From GWE2-42-39 sp034003625 (GTDB taxonomy: Bacteria > Bacteroidota > Bacteroidia > Bacteroidales > Prolixibacteraceae): a stretch of 64,000 bases of DNA. Positions within the stretch are counted from its first letter, which is position 1; every line of letters starts with the position of its first letter. The stretch spans positions 1 through 64,000 of the forward strand of contig JAVEYG010000011.1 of assembly GCA_034003625.1 (NCBI GenBank), in the 5' to 3' direction. The position numbers were made by a program, and so were the translations under genes. Shown here piece by piece: positions 45,876 to 54,749 of this stretch. The notes below the pieces were generated by a model. It ran no database searches. It was given only the letters and a program-made list of their open reading frames with translations, and was not told the DNA's origin.

Positions 45876-47354
45876 TTATTTTTTTAATAATTCTTCCGGT
45901 ACAATGGCTTTGTTGTTTTCAAAATCGAAGAGGGTTTGGACTTTCATGTTCAGCAATTCGATTTTATAGTCGATCAAGGCCTGGGCGTAAGCCATTTTCT
46001 TTTCGGAAAGCTGGGTCTGAAACAGGTTCAGATCCATACTGGTCAGATCGCCGTTGGCATAACGTTCGAGATTGATTTCATACGTGAGTTGTGCATTTTT
46101 TTCATTCTGCCGGGCAATATCGATCTGGTTTACTAAGTTTTGCAGGTTCCGGTTTACCTGTCGGATGTCCATCACGATCTGTATTTTTTCCTGATTAAAG
46201 TCTAAGTTACGGGTTTTAATTATTGCTTCCTGCGCTTTGATGCGGGCTTTCTTTTCGCCCCAGTCCCAAAGCGGCACATTGAATGCCAGTGAGAACCGCG
46301 GGTTATTGGTCGGGTTCTGGTATACATCAACTAACTTTTCATTGTCGCCGATTATCCCGACCGAAAGGTTCATGCTCCCCTTAAATTCATTCAACGCTTT
46401 GGTGCGGATGAGGCTGAACTGTGAATTTTCAATCTCAATTTCCCGTTGCCTGATTTCCATTCTCGAAAGCAATCCGTATTCGATGGCCTTTTCCATATCA
46501 ATTTTTACCGGCTGGGCTTCCACATCGGTCATTACGGAGATTTCCTCCATCAGTTCCATCCCGATATATTGTTTAAATTGGTCCTTATAATTATCAAGGG
46601 TCACCCGTTTATTTTGGACGTTCGACCGGGCTGTGGCATAGTTCAGCTCGGCCTGGTACAATTCTTCCTTGGCTGCCAGGCCTGCATCCACTTTATTTTT
46701 TGTGATCTCGAAACTTTTTTCGGTATTGGCAAATTCATCCTCCGCAATGCTCAAACTCATCTGGGCCAGGTACACATTATAAAAAAATTGGGTCACGTTT
46801 TTTTCGAGGTTTAGTTTCTGAATGGCATAATTCAGTTTTGTATTTTCCAGGTCGAGTTCCAGCTCCTTCAGTTCTAATTTTGTTGCATTATAGGTAAACA
46901 ATGGCTGGCTAATACTCAGGTACAGGTTGTTGCTGAATGTTTTTGAGCGGGTATCGTTAAACTCGCTGTAATTGTCCTGCCAGCCAAAACGGTTGATCAG
47001 CGAAACAGTACCATCGGTCAGCAGGATGGGTTGCGAAACGGTGAACGTACCAAACGACTGATAATTTTCGTTTGTGTTCCAGGTTGAATAAAAGTCATTG
47101 AACGAGCGGTTCAGGTCGTAACTGAACGGTGTTACATTCAGTGAGAATTTTGATTTCAAAGCTGCATTCTGGGCAATCAGCGATTGTTCCGAACGCTCTA
47201 AGCTGAGCAACGATTTTTGGATGTCGGGGCTATTTCCCCAGGCAATTTCCAATGCATCGGAAAGCGTCAGGATACGCTGTGCACCGGCTGTCAGAACAGC
47301 AAACATCAGAGTCAGCGCCACAATTCCTGTTTTCATCATTGTCTGAAATTTCAT
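45876..47354 (-). CDS. TolC-family outer-membrane efflux protein
   Basis: The 492-residue product has a signal peptide (ALTLMFAVLTAGAQ) and the duplicated helix-strand layout of outer-membrane efflux proteins: LTLSDALEIAWGNSPDIQ and, in the second half, EKAIEYGLLSRMEIRQREIE, each followed by long coiled-coil helices (LNLEKNVTQFFYNVYLAQ, RNLQNLVNQIDIARQNEKN). It supplies the outer-membrane channel for the adaptor and RND permeases. An internal Met five codons in is an alternative start. Confidence 0.94.
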   Translation of the reverse strand: MKFQTMMKTGIVALTLMFAVLTAGAQRILTLSDALEIAWGNSPDIQKSLLSLERSEQSLIAQNAALKSKFSLNVTPFSYDLNRSFNDFYSTWNTNENYQSFGTFTVSQPILLTDGTVSLINRFGWQDNYSEFNDTRSKTFSNNLYLSISQPLFTYNATKLELKELELDLENTKLNYAIQKLNLEKNVTQFFYNVYLAQMSLSIAEDEFANTEKSFEITKNKVDAGLAAKEELYQAELNYATARSNVQNKRVTLDNYKDQFKQYIGMELMEEISVMTDVEAQPVKIDMEKAIEYGLLSRMEIRQREIEIENSQFSLIRTKALNEFKGSMNLSVGIIGDNEKLVDVYQNPTNNPRFSLAFNVPLWDWGEKKARIKAQEAIIKTRNLDFNQEKIQIVMDIRQVNRNLQNLVNQIDIARQNEKNAQLTYEINLERYANGDLTSMDLNLFQTQLSEKKMAYAQALIDYKIELLNMKVQTLFDFENNKAIVPEELLKK

Positions 47355-47420
47355 ATTTATAAGTTTATAGTTGTTACGAGGTTAAAACATTGATAATCCG
47401 TTTATCATTTATTTTTAGCT

Positions 47421-50400
47421 TTATTGTTTAACGATCTTCACGGCATCGGCTACCACAATCCGGGCTTCCGACCTATTGCTGAGTTCAACTACAGCGCTGT
47501 CCGATGAAAAATAGAATGTTCCCAGGTTGTTCCAGCCCTCTTCTGTGCCTGCCAGATCAATCAATGCTGTTACTTCCCCATTGTCGTGATGAACCGTATA
47601 TTCGTATTCACCTTTTATTTCCTCGCGTTCGCGGCGTCCGGGGCCTCCTCCTCTCCGGTTGTCTTTCGCGATGTTTGCATATACGGCATAATTTCCGCTT
47701 TCCGGTACCGGTATTTTCCATACTGCTTTTTTGTCACCTTCTCCCGAACGGGTGTAATATGCCGAACGGATAAAACGTCCATAAAAATTTGAATTGGTGG
47801 TTGCTGTCCAGTTTCGTGGCGGACGATAGGAATTGAAGCCTACATATTTCAGCTTGGTTTTTTCTTCCTGTAAAAGAAGTTTTTTCAACAAACTGACTTC
47901 TTCGGGCTGGACAATCGAAAAACCGCTGTCTTCATTATCAAGAATAATTTCATTGTCTTCCGCAATCCGCACCGGAATATCGGTCACCTGCTCGCCCTCG
48001 AACGGTACAGCCTTTTTATCTTCGGTAATATTATCGAACGGGAAGCTGAGTTCGGCGGGAATATTTTTTGAGGTAAGTGTTTTGATCGTTATCCTACGCG
48101 GCTGTCTGTCAATAAGATAACTAACCTGTTTGGTCTCATTTCCCTCCAGGTGCACCAATTTGTTAACAGTCGTCATGGAACCGGGTCCCCCGAAGGACAT
48201 CCGGCCTCCGCCACCTCCCCCACCGGTCATAAATTGAACGGAAACAATACCTTCAACCGGTTCGGCGTTGGTAATCTTAAATTTGACCATCGTTTTTAAC
48301 TGATCTTTGTCAAGTACCTCAACCGCACTCACCGCCCCTATCAGATAGGCAGGAAGTTCTTTGCTGTTAAACCAGTTTTCCATGTACGGGAACAGGTCTA
48401 CATCGAATGTTTTCTTTATTTCGTCGTTAAAATCCCGGATATTAGCCGTTTTGAATTTATTCCTGCTCAGAAAGTTATACATGAATTCATCAAAAGCCTC
48501 ATCGCCGGCTTTGCGCTTAATGATCGAAAACAACGCCTCTCCTTTGAGTTGGATCACATTGTCAATGATCGTAATTTGTTCCGGGTCGTTCAGCAATTCG
48601 GCAAAGCTGTTACCAAGCAAGGCGATGTTGGCCTGCTCATCCTCCGATGTCCCCTGCATGCTCCTCATAAAACCTGCTCTCGGATCGGACGAAACCTGCT
48701 TCAGGTACGACTCAAAAATACGGTTGGTCACCGGCCATGTATCGGAGCTGATGTAATAAGCATGATTGTAAAATATCGGAAAAACATAATATTCATTTGC
48801 CGTTTCGGTCACCTCAAATGTTCCCCGGCTACGGCTGAAATTTGGTCGCCCCTGTGGTTGTGTGAAACTGCCCAAAAATCCCTGGAACACCCGCACTTTT
48901 TGTTCCGCGGGCATCAGGTTGGCTTCGTCTCCCCTGCTGTACCGTTGCATCCGTTTAAAACGCCCGTTAAAATCGGCCTCTCCCACTGTAACCCCCTTCT
49001 CCGGAAACAAGATTATCTCGGGCTGAAGGGGCTCTCTTTCACCCGAATAAATCCGGACATAAGAATGAAACTGAACGGGGACTTCCACCAACGAAAGCGT
49101 TTCAAAAGGATAATACATGTCGATGGTACGTTCAAAATCCTGTAACGATTCGGCAATAAGAGACGGAATGGTATCTTTTATTTCTTCAAAAAATTTACTG
49201 AAATAATCATGCCCTGGTTTGACATACAAGTTGAAATGTAACCCGTCGATTTCGCTTCCCGATTTTTCGTATTCGCCAATTACTAAGGAGATTTGTGAAA
49301 GCGGGTTTTTATTGACAAAAGTAAATTTATTGTCTTCCGGTGTGCTGTTTCCCTGCGAAATGGCCACCAAACCGGGTTTGGTTTCCACTGTCATGCTGAA
49401 ATTCGAAAACTGGCGGTTAAACCACTGTTTGTTGGTATTCCCGGGACCGGCGCCCGGGACCGGGTACCAGTTGTTTTCACGGGTCAGTAATACAAAATTA
49501 TCGGTTATAAACGCATGTCGTTTATCAATCTGGTACATCATCCGGCCATATGGTTCCTCTCGTTTTTCATCGTCGACATCCAAGAAACAAGCTGCTTCGT
49601 TTACTGAACCCGAATAAACAAACTCAAGTTCCGACGAATCGCCGGGAGCCAGCGCCGGTTCCAGTTCAATCAGGTGTTGTCTGCGCGAGAACAGCGTTTC
49701 GACCCCATTGCAGATTATTTTTTCGATCCGAAAGCCGGGGTTAAGACTGAAAAATAATTTCTGCGAGTTGGTTTCGCTGTCGTTTTTCACTAACAGCACA
49801 CTGGAAACCCGAATGCTTTCGCCGGAATGTTTCACACCGATTTGGTACGATTTGACAAACGGCGCTTTTTCACCCGTTAAACTGTCGTTAATGGCAAGCA
49901 TTTCCTGACGAAGCCTGTTTTCGGAAAGCACCGAAGACACATGCAGCCAGGCAAGATAAACACCGGCTATAAAAAACAATACCGATACCACTACCGAAAA
50001 CTGCCTGAAATGTTTGGCCTGAGGCAGCCGTTTAAGGAACGAAATCGTGAGGAATATAAACGAAAGGCCTAAAAAGAAATAGATACCCCGATGAACCAGT
50101 AATGTGGACTTATTGCCAAACCCGACAAAATCGGAATAAGCCAACGGTACACGAAAGGCCATATAATCGAACACAAAATAAAATTTGTTTTGCAAATAAA
50201 ACAAGGTAAGCGCCACATAGCCAAGCAAAATGATAAACGTGAGCGCCTGGTTACGGAGTACGCTCATAAACAGGAACGAAAGCCCCATGATGAAAACCAG
50301 TGTCGGGACGCTGATCAGCAGAAAATAATTAAGGTAAGAAATCCAACTGACAGCAACATCGCCGACGGCAAGGTTGAAAACCAATGCGATAAGAAGTACG

Positions 50401-50777
50401 AGGATATTCAGCATCAGAAACACCACCAAATTCCCGATGGTTTTCCCGATCACGTATTCGCCATTGGTCATCGAACGCATGTAAATAACTTCGGTGGTAT
50501 CGAGTTTTTTGTCCCGTTTCAGAAAATCGGATGCCAGAAAAATGGCAATGATAGCCTGTGCCACATTGAGCATGAGCAGGTTCACATAAGGGATCAGCGA
50601 AGGTAATGCTTTGATTTGCCATTCACCGGCACCTCCTCCTGATTGGGTCAATACTCCAAAATTGAAAAAGAACAAAAACACCATAGACAGGATCGCAAAA
50701 ATGCGAAAGAACCAACTCCTTAAAAGGGTCTTTGTTTCGTATTTAGCTATTGAATTGATGTTGTGAAATGAAATCAT
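47421..50777 (-). CDS. ABC-2 permease fused to an M1-like domain without HExxH and a golvesin-like C-terminus
   Basis: 1118 residues. Residues about 1-285 have ABC-2 permease segments, ending at a membrane segment (FFIAGVYLAWLHV). Residues about 300-820 resemble the outward-facing aminopeptidase-N (M1) region attached to this permease class (WYPVPGAGPGNTNKQWFNRQ, FSNFSMTVETKPGLVAISQG), but no HExxH zinc motif is present, so peptidase activity is not expected. A glycine run (GGGGGGG) marks a linker near 870. The last 130 residues (AVWKIPVPESGNYAVYANIA, then GWNNLGTFYF and VVADAVKIV) match the golvesin/Xly-type domain. It probably pairs with the ATPase encoded just upstream. A binding or scaffolding role for the outer domains is inference. 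Confidence 0.82.
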   Translation of the reverse strand: MISFHNINSIAKYETKTLLRSWFFRIFAILSMVFLFFFNFGVLTQSGGGAGEWQIKALPSLIPYVNLLMLNVAQAIIAIFLASDFLKRDKKLDTTEVIYMRSMTNGEYVIGKTIGNLVVFLMLNILVLLIALVFNLAVGDVAVSWISYLNYFLLISVPTLVFIMGLSFLFMSVLRNQALTFIILLGYVALTLFYLQNKFYFVFDYMAFRVPLAYSDFVGFGNKSTLLVHRGIYFFLGLSFIFLTISFLKRLPQAKHFRQFSVVVSVLFFIAGVYLAWLHVSSVLSENRLRQEMLAINDSLTGEKAPFVKSYQIGVKHSGESIRVSSVLLVKNDSETNSQKLFFSLNPGFRIEKIICNGVETLFSRRQHLIELEPALAPGDSSELEFVYSGSVNEAACFLDVDDEKREEPYGRMMYQIDKRHAFITDNFVLLTRENNWYPVPGAGPGNTNKQWFNRQFSNFSMTVETKPGLVAISQGNSTPEDNKFTFVNKNPLSQISLVIGEYEKSGSEIDGLHFNLYVKPGHDYFSKFFEEIKDTIPSLIAESLQDFERTIDMYYPFETLSLVEVPVQFHSYVRIYSGEREPLQPEIILFPEKGVTVGEADFNGRFKRMQRYSRGDEANLMPAEQKVRVFQGFLGSFTQPQGRPNFSRSRGTFEVTETANEYYVFPIFYNHAYYISSDTWPVTNRIFESYLKQVSSDPRAGFMRSMQGTSEDEQANIALLGNSFAELLNDPEQITIIDNVIQLKGEALFSIIKRKAGDEAFDEFMYNFLSRNKFKTANIRDFNDEIKKTFDVDLFPYMENWFNSKELPAYLIGAVSAVEVLDKDQLKTMVKFKITNAEPVEGIVSVQFMTGGGGGGGRMSFGGPGSMTTVNKLVHLEGNETKQVSYLIDRQPRRITIKTLTSKNIPAELSFPFDNITEDKKAVPFEGEQVTDIPVRIAEDNEIILDNEDSGFSIVQPEEVSLLKKLLLQEEKTKLKYVGFNSYRPPRNWTATTNSNFYGRFIRSAYYTRSGEGDKKAVWKIPVPESGNYAVYANIAKDNRRGGGPGRREREEIKGEYEYTVHHDNGEVTALIDLAGTEEGWNNLGTFYFSSDSAVVELSNRSEARIVVADAVKIVKQ

Positions 50778-50823
50778 ATCATTTGATTTTTACTGAGACT
50801 GTATACTGAGACTGAACACTCTT

Positions 50824-51711
50824 TTAAGTCCATTGTTGAAGTTTACTTTCCATAAAATACACATACGCATGTTCTAAGTTGGGGGAAATGTTTTCTCCAC
50901 AATAACCGTTAATGCTGTCGGCCACCAACTGGATTTCCCACCCTTCTTCGGTAGGTACATTGGAAATAACCGGAAACTTTTCATTGATTTCCAGGTATTC
51001 GTTTTCTGTCGCTTTTACTAGCCACACTTTTCCTTCGGCCCGGGCGACCAACTCATCGGGCGGACCCGAATAGGCCAGTTCACCCCGGTTGAGCAATGCC
51101 ATATTGGTACAGGTACTCGAAATGTCGCCCACAATATGGGTCGACAGGATGATGATCACGTCCTGTGTCGAAATAGTTGAAAGCAGGTTGCGAAAACGGA
51201 TGCGTTCTTCGGGATCGAGCCCGGTAGTCGGTTCGTCAACAATGATAATTTTCGGGTTGTTGATGAGCGCCTGGGCAATACCAAGCCTCCGCTTCATCCC
51301 CCCCGAAAGTTTATTGGCTTTCCGGTCGCGTGCCTCAAAAAGCCCCACTTCCTCTAACATCTTATCGACCGCAGCTTTTCGTTCCCGTCCCGATTTCATG
51401 CCTGCCAGCCGGGCCGCATAATCGAGGAATTCCCAGGTCGACAGCGACGAGAAAAAACGGAAATCCTGTGGCAGGTAGCCCAGCATCGAACGGATTTCTT
51501 TCCGGTCTTTGATGATGTCCAACCCGTTTACTTTTACGGTTCCTGAAGATGGTTTCATCAGGGTAACCAATATCCGCATCAGGCTCGACTTCCCAGCGCC
51601 ATTGGGCCCCAGCAATCCAAACATTCCGTTTTCGATGTTCAGGTTCAGGTCTTTTATCGCATGGTTTCCGTTTCCGTAAATCTTCGAGAGATTTTCAATC
51701 TTGATATTCAC
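50824..51711 (-). CDS. ABC transporter ATP-binding protein (CcmA/ABC-2 type)
   Basis: The ATPase has IENLSKIYGNG at the N-terminus, Walker A GPNGAGKSS, Q-loop YLPQDF, signature LSGGM, Walker B IIIVDEPTTGLDP and the H-loop STHIV. It is very similar in style to the ATPase part of the fusion at 36946. The start is put at GTG 51711: homology begins there, and the promoter at 51746-51776 would place the transcript start downstream of the upstream ATG at 51771. First gene of the seven-gene export operon; the permease gene follows by 46 bases. Confidence 0.88.
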   Translation of the reverse strand: MNIKIENLSKIYGNGNHAIKDLNLNIENGMFGLLGPNGAGKSSLMRILVTLMKPSSGTVKVNGLDIIKDRKEIRSMLGYLPQDFRFFSSLSTWEFLDYAARLAGMKSGRERKAAVDKMLEEVGLFEARDRKANKLSGGMKRRLGIAQALINNPKIIIVDEPTTGLDPEERIRFRNLLSTISTQDVIIILSTHIVGDISSTCTNMALLNRGELAYSGPPDELVARAEGKVWLVKATENEYLEINEKFPVISNVPTEEGWEIQLVADSINGYCGENISPNLEHAYVYFMESKLQQWT

Positions 51712-51745
51712 AACTAAAAATTGTTTACTGTTTTCAATTCGACTG

Positions 51746-51776
51746 AAAAAGTACGCATTAGTTACCAGCATGTCAA
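51746..51776 (-). promoter_or_regulatory. Promoter of the seven-gene export operon
   Basis: On the - strand, TTG (51774-51776), a 20-base spacer, then TACTTTTT (51746-51753), one base off the -7 consensus TAnnTTTG. The predicted start of transcription lies between this box and the GTG start at 51711. Confidence 0.5.
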
Positions 51777-51879
51777 CATTTTTCGACCAACACTGCTAAT
51801 TGTTAGACCGGATTTTAAATTATACAGACAAAATTTCAGAATAAACTTCTGAAAATATTTACAGAGAACCTGGACACAC

Positions 51880-51935
51880 AAAAAAACAACTCCGGCCCTT
51901 TTGACGATGCTTCACTTCATCGAAAAGGCCGGAGT
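51880..51935 (-). terminator. Strong terminator downstream of the lipase-FecR gene
   Basis: ACTCCGGCC with AAAAG and its complement form a stem of about 13 pairs around a 20-base loop, followed on the - strand by a T-run. It lies 45 bases after the stop at 51980 and before the export operon promoter, so it separates the two operons. Confidence 0.85.
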
Positions 51936-51979
51936 CCCTGATTTGGTTTTTTAGACTATTTAAACAGGCACTGCCTTTA

Positions 51980-54742
51980 TTATTGTGTTTTCACCAGTTG
52001 AAATTTTGTTGTAGCAAAAGGCAAATCGTCTGCCGGGTAAACTTTATAACTTCCGCAGGGTAAAACCACTCCTTCGGCTTCCTGATTGGTGTTGAACTGC
52101 TTGTATTCCCGTGAGTCTTTCATCAGCATAAACCCGTGTGAATTCCCTGTTGGACTGGTGATCTTCATGGGTTCAAAAAGAGTAATTGTCTCACTGAAGT
52201 ACGAGCGGTTGGCAACACCTGGGCTCTGTTGTTTCCGGTAAGTACCCGACATCTCGCGCGGAAAAACGCCCTTTTTGTAGTTTTCGGCAGCCTGATTAAA
52301 CCAGAACAATTCCCGCTTGTTTTCGTCATCAATTTTCATCATAATCATCCGGGCCTGTGGATCATTAACGGCTCCGGTTTTTTGAACAAACTGGACTTTT
52401 AACTGACCGAGGCAACTGTTTAAACTGCCGCCACCCGCAGAAGATTGCTGTTGTTTGTTCCTGAGATTGGCCAGGGTGCCCCCGATTGTAACGTGGGCAA
52501 AGAGCGGATTACCCGGTTTTATTTCGGCCCCGCCTTTAACCGGCCCCCCGGTATCGAGCTGATTCAATTCGTTGTCAACCTGTAAAGGTTGTGTGTGCAT
52601 TTGTCCGTTTTCAGAAACGGCAATCGTCTGCGGCGTTGAGATATTATTATATTCGTTTGCTTCATTATCGTCCAACCGAAGTTGCCCTTCTATCAGGTTA
52701 ATTTTGGCAATACCATTCTCATAAATAACCTCAAATGTGGTTCCGATCGAATTGATATCAACCTTGGGACTAAACGTGTACCACTCCAGTTTGCTGTAAT
52801 TATCGGGTACAATTTCAACCTGGAAATGGCTGCCATCCTTTGCCGTTCCGTTACTTCTAAAGCGGGCTTTGCCTTTCACGACCCTGACAGTGAACATTTG
52901 CGGCGAATAATTTTTCAATTGCAGAGAGGTATTCTGCCCGGTGATCAGACGTCCCCATTCCTGCCCATCCATGGTAAAAGAAATCGTTGTTGATGAATTT
53001 TCACGCGTGTAAATTTTATCATAGGGCCTGACCTCAGATGGAGTTACCAGAACCATCCTCCTGTTACCGGCCCCTTCATCCACCAATACCTCGCCCCGTT
53101 GCTGGACAATTTCTGCCTTTACATTTTTTAACTGGATGCGCATAATTTCCTTTTGCAAATATTCGGTTACTCTTGTAAATACCTCGGGGTGCACCGTAAG
53201 CGGAGCGCCAAGTGCAGATAAGAAACCGGGAGAAGGCGAATGGCAACACTTCCTGATTTGCGTAAACAATACCCCGGGCATATATGCTGAAGATGCATTG
53301 GTAACGCCATCATCAAAAGTCCCGAAAATATTATAATATTCTACATGGGGGTTTAAATGGCCTCCTGTTCTTTCATCCTTATTCAGGTTCATCATAAATG
53401 CGCTTTCTTCGTGAACATCGGCCAACATCCCGAAATGGCTCCACGATGTAACAGCGCCGATAGCGCCCAAGAGTTGTTTTTTGTCGCCAATCCCGTGATT
53501 GGGCGTGCCCACCATAAACAATTTGCGTACATCGTTCCGGTAATCGTTGTATCCGTGTGCGTAGTAACGGGCTATCAAACCACCCATACTGTGCGAGACC
53601 ACGTCCACTTTCAGCATTTTCACGCCGGATGCGGCATATTCGCCCTTTGCCAGATCGATGGTTTCCGACAACTTCCGGGATTGCGCGAAAACATTCTGCC
53701 TCTTTAAAAGCCCCCAGTCATCGTTCAAAGCATAATAATTCTCTGCTTTACAATCAAACTTCTGGTCTGTCAGATGTTTTGACAAACTGGCCCATGTTGA
53801 AGCGTCGCCGGTAAAACCATGCACTAAAAAAACCACCGGGCGCAAAACATTAATTTTAATTATCTGATTTTGAATATTTCCACTTGCATCCTTGTATGTA
53901 AAATGTATCGGTGCATTTATACACCAAACTTGTCTTTCCTTAATTCCGGTTTGACTGGTTAACAGGTCGGGAGCAAGGTATTTGGGAGGATGAAAAAAAA
54001 CCGTTGCAGAACCACCTGACAATGAAATATACTGATCGATTTTTGGTTCGTTAATAGCCTGAAGCCCTCCTTTGTATTTTAAGAAACCCATCCCGTAAGG
54101 AATTTCAAATTTCACCCTGTCACCTGATATGCCGCTTAGATTGATGCGGATACTGGATGTTCCATCAGCCGTAACCCCGGTATAGGGTACACCAGTAGTG
54201 TTATTCGTTTCAACATTAACAAAAGTTTGATTTGTTGTGTTTGATACCGGTGGAGGTGTTTCCGTTTGTTTTGAATTTCCAACAACAAAACTAACTGTGG
54301 CAACATTACTATCAATAGCAATAAACTTATTCGAACTTGTACTGGTATAGCCTTCAAATTTTACACTTAATGTATGTTGCCCATCGCTAAGTTTCGAGAT
54401 CAGCGTATTGGTTGATAAGTCTTTCGGCATTTCTTCCATGCCGGTTCGTAAGTTTAATACGCCATTCGATTCGAGCCGAAGTGCACCTCCGTTAAACCCT
54501 CCCTGATAGGATGATATTATCGCATTTCCATCAACGGCCAGCCTGGGTGTAACTTTATCAATGTACCCTTCTGTTTGTTTGTAAGTAAAGGTGATCCTTG
54601 CATCGATATTTCCATCCTCTTTAACTGAATGCTCAATTTTCAGATTAGTAATCTGAAATTTATTTTGAGCTCCTGCAAACAGTCCGGCAAAAATGAACAG
54701 TATCAGAGCGATTATATATTTTTTATTTTCCATTCTTTTCAT
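51980..54742 (-). CDS. Exported alpha/beta hydrolase (lipase-like) with FecR-like domain
   Basis: 920 residues, signal peptide (IIALILFIFAGLFAGAQ). The N-terminal 290 residues look like beta-rich adhesive modules. An alpha/beta hydrolase follows: oxyanion strand VVFLVHGFTGDAS (303-315), nucleophile elbow VVSHSMGG (S385), VGTPNHGIGDKK (411-422), and a candidate catalytic His at 518. A FecR-like domain follows (about 540-690: GEVLVDEGAGNRR, then TTFEVIYENGIAKINLIEGQ). The C-terminal 230 residues are unassigned. FecR domains normally sense and signal with sigma factors, but none lies nearby. The gene is last in a LytTR-linked operon. A secreted lipase or esterase is likely; the meaning of the FecR part is open. 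Confidence 0.75.
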   Translation of the reverse strand: MKRMENKKYIIALILFIFAGLFAGAQNKFQITNLKIEHSVKEDGNIDARITFTYKQTEGYIDKVTPRLAVDGNAIISSYQGGFNGGALRLESNGVLNLRTGMEEMPKDLSTNTLISKLSDGQHTLSVKFEGYTSTSSNKFIAIDSNVATVSFVVGNSKQTETPPPVSNTTNQTFVNVETNNTTGVPYTGVTADGTSSIRINLSGISGDRVKFEIPYGMGFLKYKGGLQAINEPKIDQYISLSGGSATVFFHPPKYLAPDLLTSQTGIKERQVWCINAPIHFTYKDASGNIQNQIIKINVLRPVVFLVHGFTGDASTWASLSKHLTDQKFDCKAENYYALNDDWGLLKRQNVFAQSRKLSETIDLAKGEYAASGVKMLKVDVVSHSMGGLIARYYAHGYNDYRNDVRKLFMVGTPNHGIGDKKQLLGAIGAVTSWSHFGMLADVHEESAFMMNLNKDERTGGHLNPHVEYYNIFGTFDDGVTNASSAYMPGVLFTQIRKCCHSPSPGFLSALGAPLTVHPEVFTRVTEYLQKEIMRIQLKNVKAEIVQQRGEVLVDEGAGNRRMVLVTPSEVRPYDKIYTRENSSTTISFTMDGQEWGRLITGQNTSLQLKNYSPQMFTVRVVKGKARFRSNGTAKDGSHFQVEIVPDNYSKLEWYTFSPKVDINSIGTTFEVIYENGIAKINLIEGQLRLDDNEANEYNNISTPQTIAVSENGQMHTQPLQVDNELNQLDTGGPVKGGAEIKPGNPLFAHVTIGGTLANLRNKQQQSSAGGGSLNSCLGQLKVQFVQKTGAVNDPQARMIMMKIDDENKRELFWFNQAAENYKKGVFPREMSGTYRKQQSPGVANRSYFSETITLFEPMKITSPTGNSHGFMLMKDSREYKQFNTNQEAEGVVLPCGSYKVYPADDLPFATTKFQLVKTQ

Positions 54743-54749
54743 TTTTAAA

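Noticed and set aside
51712..51771. Upstream ATG as the start of the ABC ATPase gene
   Set aside because: The first 20 residues do not match homologues, and the best promoter places the transcript start downstream of this ATG. The GTG at 51711 is preferred.
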